DNA of 64,000 bases from Closterium sp. Naga37s-1 (Eukaryota; Streptophyta; Zygnematophyceae; Desmidiales; Closteriaceae): NCBI GenBank assembly GCA_947471745.1, contig CANJKZ010001041.1, positions 35,019 through 99,018 of the forward strand, read 5' to 3'. Below, piece by piece: positions 60,886 through 64,000 of this stretch. The position numbers and the translations under genes were made by a program. The notes beneath the pieces were generated by a model. That model was not told where the DNA came from and did no database searches. It saw only the letters and a list, made by a program, of their open reading frames with translations. Numbering within the stretch: the stretch's first letter is position 1; each line of letters begins with the position of its first letter.

Positions 60886-62657
60886 TGTCAGAATGTGTTT
60901 GCTGTCTAGCCTGCAGTAGGGTACTCTGTAGTGAGTACAACCCAATTTAGGGTTTGCTATTTGTATCCCAACTCTTGCTAGTGCAACCCTCTTCTTCCAT
61001 TTCTCTTTCATGTACCCTAAAACCTAGCTATGGCTCCTAAGTTCTAGCTAAGATTCTGACATGCTATCAGAGCGAGTACGCTCTTGGCCTGTGGGCCCAC
61101 CTGCTTCCGCTGCTATCCTGTCTGTAGCGCGCCCCGTGGCGCGCGACGTTTTTTCTTCCCGCCACGCGCTCGGGGCGCATGGCGGTGTTCTGCTCGTCGC
61201 GCCGCCCTGCTGGTCGCGTTCTGCTCTGCCCTGCCCGTGGCGCCGCCCTGCTAGCCGCGCACCGCCCTGCCCTGAACATCGCGGCGCCCTGGGGGCCTGA
61301 CACGCGCCCCCCCCCCTCCCGCCGCCCGTCGTGGCGCCTCGGAGGCCCGCGCGTCAGCCCCTCCCGTCGCCCCGTCGCGGCGCCATGGGGGCTCGCGCGC
61401 GGCCCCTCTTCCCGTCGCCCGTCGTGGCGCCCCGGGGGCCCGCCCGTCAGCCCCCCGCGCGTCGCCCACGTCGCCCCGTCGCGGCGCCTGGGGGCCCGCG
61501 CGCGGCCCCTCCCTTCGCCCGTCGTGGCGCCCGGGGGGCCCGCGCGTCAGCCCCTCCCGTCGCCCCGTCGCGGCGCCCTGGGGGCCCGCGCGCGGTCCCC
61601 TCCCGTCGCCCGTCGAGGCGCCCTCGGGGGCCCGCGCGGCCCCCCCTCCCGTCGCCCGTCGAGGCGCCCTCGGGGGCCCGCGCGCCCCCCCCTCCCGTCG
61701 CCCGTCGTGGCGCCCTCGGGGGCCCGCGCGCGCCCTTCCCCCTGTCGCCCGTCGAGGCGCGCCCTCGGGGGCCCGCGCGTCTCCCCCTCCCGTCGCCCGT
61801 CGAGGCGCTCTCGGGGGCCCGCGCCGCCCCCTCCCGTCGCCCGTCGCGGCGCCCTGGGGGCCCGCACGCCGCCCCAACTGCTGCCCGCATTTCTTCCCCA
61901 CGCCGCCTGCGTTTGGGGTGTGGGGGTGGCGGGTATGGGGGTGGCGGGTATGTGAGCCGTCCTCAGCTCCTCCTCCTCCTCCGTCTCCCACTGCTGCAGC
62001 TGCCGCTGAGGGGGGTGGGTGTGTGGGAGCCGAGGGAGTGGCGTTAGGGGGGTGACGTGGGAGTGGAGCTAGGGGTGCAGCAAGGGGTGTGTGAAAGGGG
62101 GGTGGGACAGTTGGGGGAGGTTGAGCGGAGGCTGCCGTCTTGTAGTCCGCAGCACCTGATGTCGGGGCTCTGCCGCTGGTAGCCCAGAGAGCCTGCTGCG
62201 TCAGTCGCCCGTGGGTCCGTTGCTCCTGACGCTCAGAGTTAGCCGCAGAGCCAGTTACTCCTGTAGTCCGGGGCCCTTGCTCCGGTAGCCGCCCTGTGCG
62301 CCGCTCCTGTTGCCCGTGTGTCTGCAGCTTCAGCCGTCGCCTCCTATCTCCTCTCCTCTCACAGTCCAGCCTCCTCCTCTTCACTTGCCCTTTGTGAATG
62401 CCTCTAGCTTTGCTTGTACTGGTGAACCTGCTCTATGACTGCTTGCTGTGCTGATTACACCCCACTTTGACTATGGGGGTGTGTCAGAATGTATTTGCTG
62501 TCTAGCCTGCAGTGGGGTACTTTGTATTGAGTACAACCCAATTTAGGGTTTGCTATTTGTATCCCAACTCTTGCTAGTGCAACCCTCTTCTTCCATTTCT
62601 CTTTCATGTACCCTAAAACCTAGCTATGGCTCCTAAGTTCTAGCTAGGATTATGACA
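60886..62657 (+). mobile_element. non-autonomous LTR retrotransposon (TRIM/LARD-like)
   Basis: 176-bp LTRs at 60886-61061 and 62482-62657 (TGTCAGAA...TGACA, about six differences) with 5-bp duplication CACCA at 60881-60885 and 62658-62662. After the left LTR, TGCTATCAGAGCG matches the initiator-Met tRNA primer site with one mismatch. Before the right LTR, CTATGGGGGTG is a polypurine-like tract. The 1.4-kb interior has no Gag or Pol; it holds a GC-rich minisatellite. Must be mobilised by another element's proteins. Confidence 0.9.
61290..61880 (+). repeat. GC-rich minisatellite inside the non-autonomous element
   Basis: About ten units of ~60 bp built on CCCGTCGCCCGTCG(T/A)GGCGCC and GGGGGCCCGCGCG. 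Open in several frames because of composition; I do not call a gene. Confidence 0.85.
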
Positions 62658-62662
62658 CACCA

Positions 62663-64000
62663 CAGCGGTCACCTGCAGCTCGACCAAGCCTGTCGAGCAG
62701 CTCTCCCACTGTGAACGGTCGGCTGCTACTCCCGTACATCCGACCAAGTCGTCGGCGTTGCCCAAGCGAGGGCGAGGCCAACACTCCACTCCCGTTAACA
62801 GATTCAGCCAATGAAAAAATTCCTTAGCCAAAAAATTGAACACCATGTGTGTCGTGAAAAAACAATAACTAAGTACTGCGGCTCCCAGAGACAGATGTGG
62901 AGCTGTGTGGGGATGGGGGTGTTTTGGCAATCCCAACTCTGCTGTTAAATAAACAAAGTGCTGATACTCGCAGAGACTGTAGAGCGTGCCCTGCGAGTCA
63001 CAGCACTGGTCCTCGGAAAAATCACCCTGCCATAGATCAAGTTAGGCTAAAAATACCCTGCCACTACCCTGATTTGGAAGAGTGCCCTAAAACGAAAAGA
63101 GAGCGCTCCAGCCTAGTGCCCAGTCAATTCCTTGGCTGGTCCCACCATCGGGGAGCTTGCATGACTTTTTGTCATCAACAGGTGAAGTCAAGCTAAACCA
63201 AGCTGACGTGGCTTCGCTTGACAATTTCGACTGGACTCGGAAAAGTGTGGTGCCTTGATTCCCCACCATCTTGCTTTCTTGATTCGAATTCAGGGCGGGT
63301 CCAATTCGTGACAGCTCAGGTCCTATTTGTCACGGTAACCATATTTTATTGGGTTGTCCACGTCAAATGACGCGTTTGAAATGTACACAGAGGCGCATGC
63401 CGCATCCCGTTTGCGGATCGCGTTATTTTCGAAGGAAATGTAGTTTGTCGCCTATTCTGTAACAGCAAAATTCGCAAGAGTAGTCAAGAATCAAAGTTGT
63501 CGTTTAGGATCTGGTTACCCACTACGAAGCTTACCGAGATCTCGCAAAATACTGTAATGTGTTGCGGAGATTGGTTTTGTTTGGGCAGGACGGCATATCC
63601 GTGTGGTGCCCCGAGAATTATGAACGCATGGGTCGAACCTTACTGTGTCCGAACAGTTGCGATTTCAGAACGGAAAACTCTGAGCCGCCCTCATACACAT
63701 CTCACAAAGGCCAACCCTTCTTGCTGGCAGTCGTTCACATCTCTAGTAGAAGTACTGCCATCCTTAGACAGGTAACTCAACATTCTTTCAGACCTTCAAA
63801 TCAACATGGAAAGACGCGTCAGCAAAAATCTTCGTGGCACTTCCAGTGGCGGCAAAAATGCCGCGGGAGCGGCATCATCGTGGTTACCAGTTTTGTTCGC
63901 CGCGGTACTTCTGGGAGCGCCTCAGACTGAAGCACCAGTTCCGTGACCAGGGCGCACCGCACGGCCCCTTGACACAACCCCACGGATGTCACAAGAAATG
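62663..64000. other. no gene recognised
   Basis: 62663-62800 continues the TCGA-rich sequence. Beyond that, short frames only, none with a family I recognise. Confidence 0.5.

Noticed and set aside
61179..62384. Long frames on both strands in the GC-rich block (up to 377 codons)
   Set aside because: Minisatellite with strong GC bias and no stops by composition; lies inside a non-autonomous LTR element.

Overview
The window is nuclear DNA of a eukaryote, most likely a green plant or streptophyte alga. The host genes are intron-rich and plant-like: a p24/TMED cargo receptor, a plant-type S1/P1 nuclease family, a GT92 glycosyltransferase and an organellar L18 ribosomal protein. About half of the window is LTR retrotransposon. 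There is no sign of operons, phage or CRISPR. The lineage is inferred; one Ty3/gypsy element carries a cytosine-5 DNA methyltransferase, an arrangement I recall being reported from a few algal groups.

Layout. 1-4.5 kb: decayed Ty1/copia element (copia I, + strand), cut off at the left edge. 5.1-25.4 kb: one GT92 gene on the minus strand, split by a 13.8-kb Ty3/gypsy insertion (8257-22028). The gypsy element is itself interrupted by a young, intact copia element (copia II, 11885-17651, TSD ACAGA). 25.4-26.3 kb: shared upstream region of the divergent GT92 and p24 genes. 26.3-30.9 kb: complete five-exon p24 gene. 31.4-32.8 kb: two-exon L18 ribosomal protein gene. 34.0-50.4 kb: three head-to-tail S1/P1 nuclease paralogues. 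A has one frameshift in exon 6, B is open but lacks exons 6-7, and C is a pseudogene. 50.4-54.4 kb: no convincing gene. 54.4-56.1 kb: ~180-bp satellite abutting a truncated copia element (copia III, minus, to 60013). 60.0-62.8 kb: GTCGAC-rich sequence, probably the copia III 5' LTR, split by a small non-autonomous LTR element (60886-62657, TSD CACCA). 62.8-64 kb: no gene seen.

Main observations. (1) Every multi-exon host gene has introns filled with partial copies of the neighbouring exons, and these copies follow a polarity rule. Copies upstream of a complete exon keep its acceptor and 5' part; copies downstream keep its 3' part and donor. The rule holds at GT92, p24, L18 and all three nuclease genes. 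(2) The gypsy polyprotein has a complete C5-methyltransferase domain between protease and reverse transcriptase, with non-standard residues in motifs IV and VI, and a Gag with 13 RS-like repeats. (3) A dispersed palindrome, TTTGAG-N-CG-N'-CTCAAA, has constant arms and a core that varies symmetrically. (4) A tight chain of perfect stem-loops lies in an intron of nuclease C, and a fold-back inverted repeat marks the junction between nucleases B and C.
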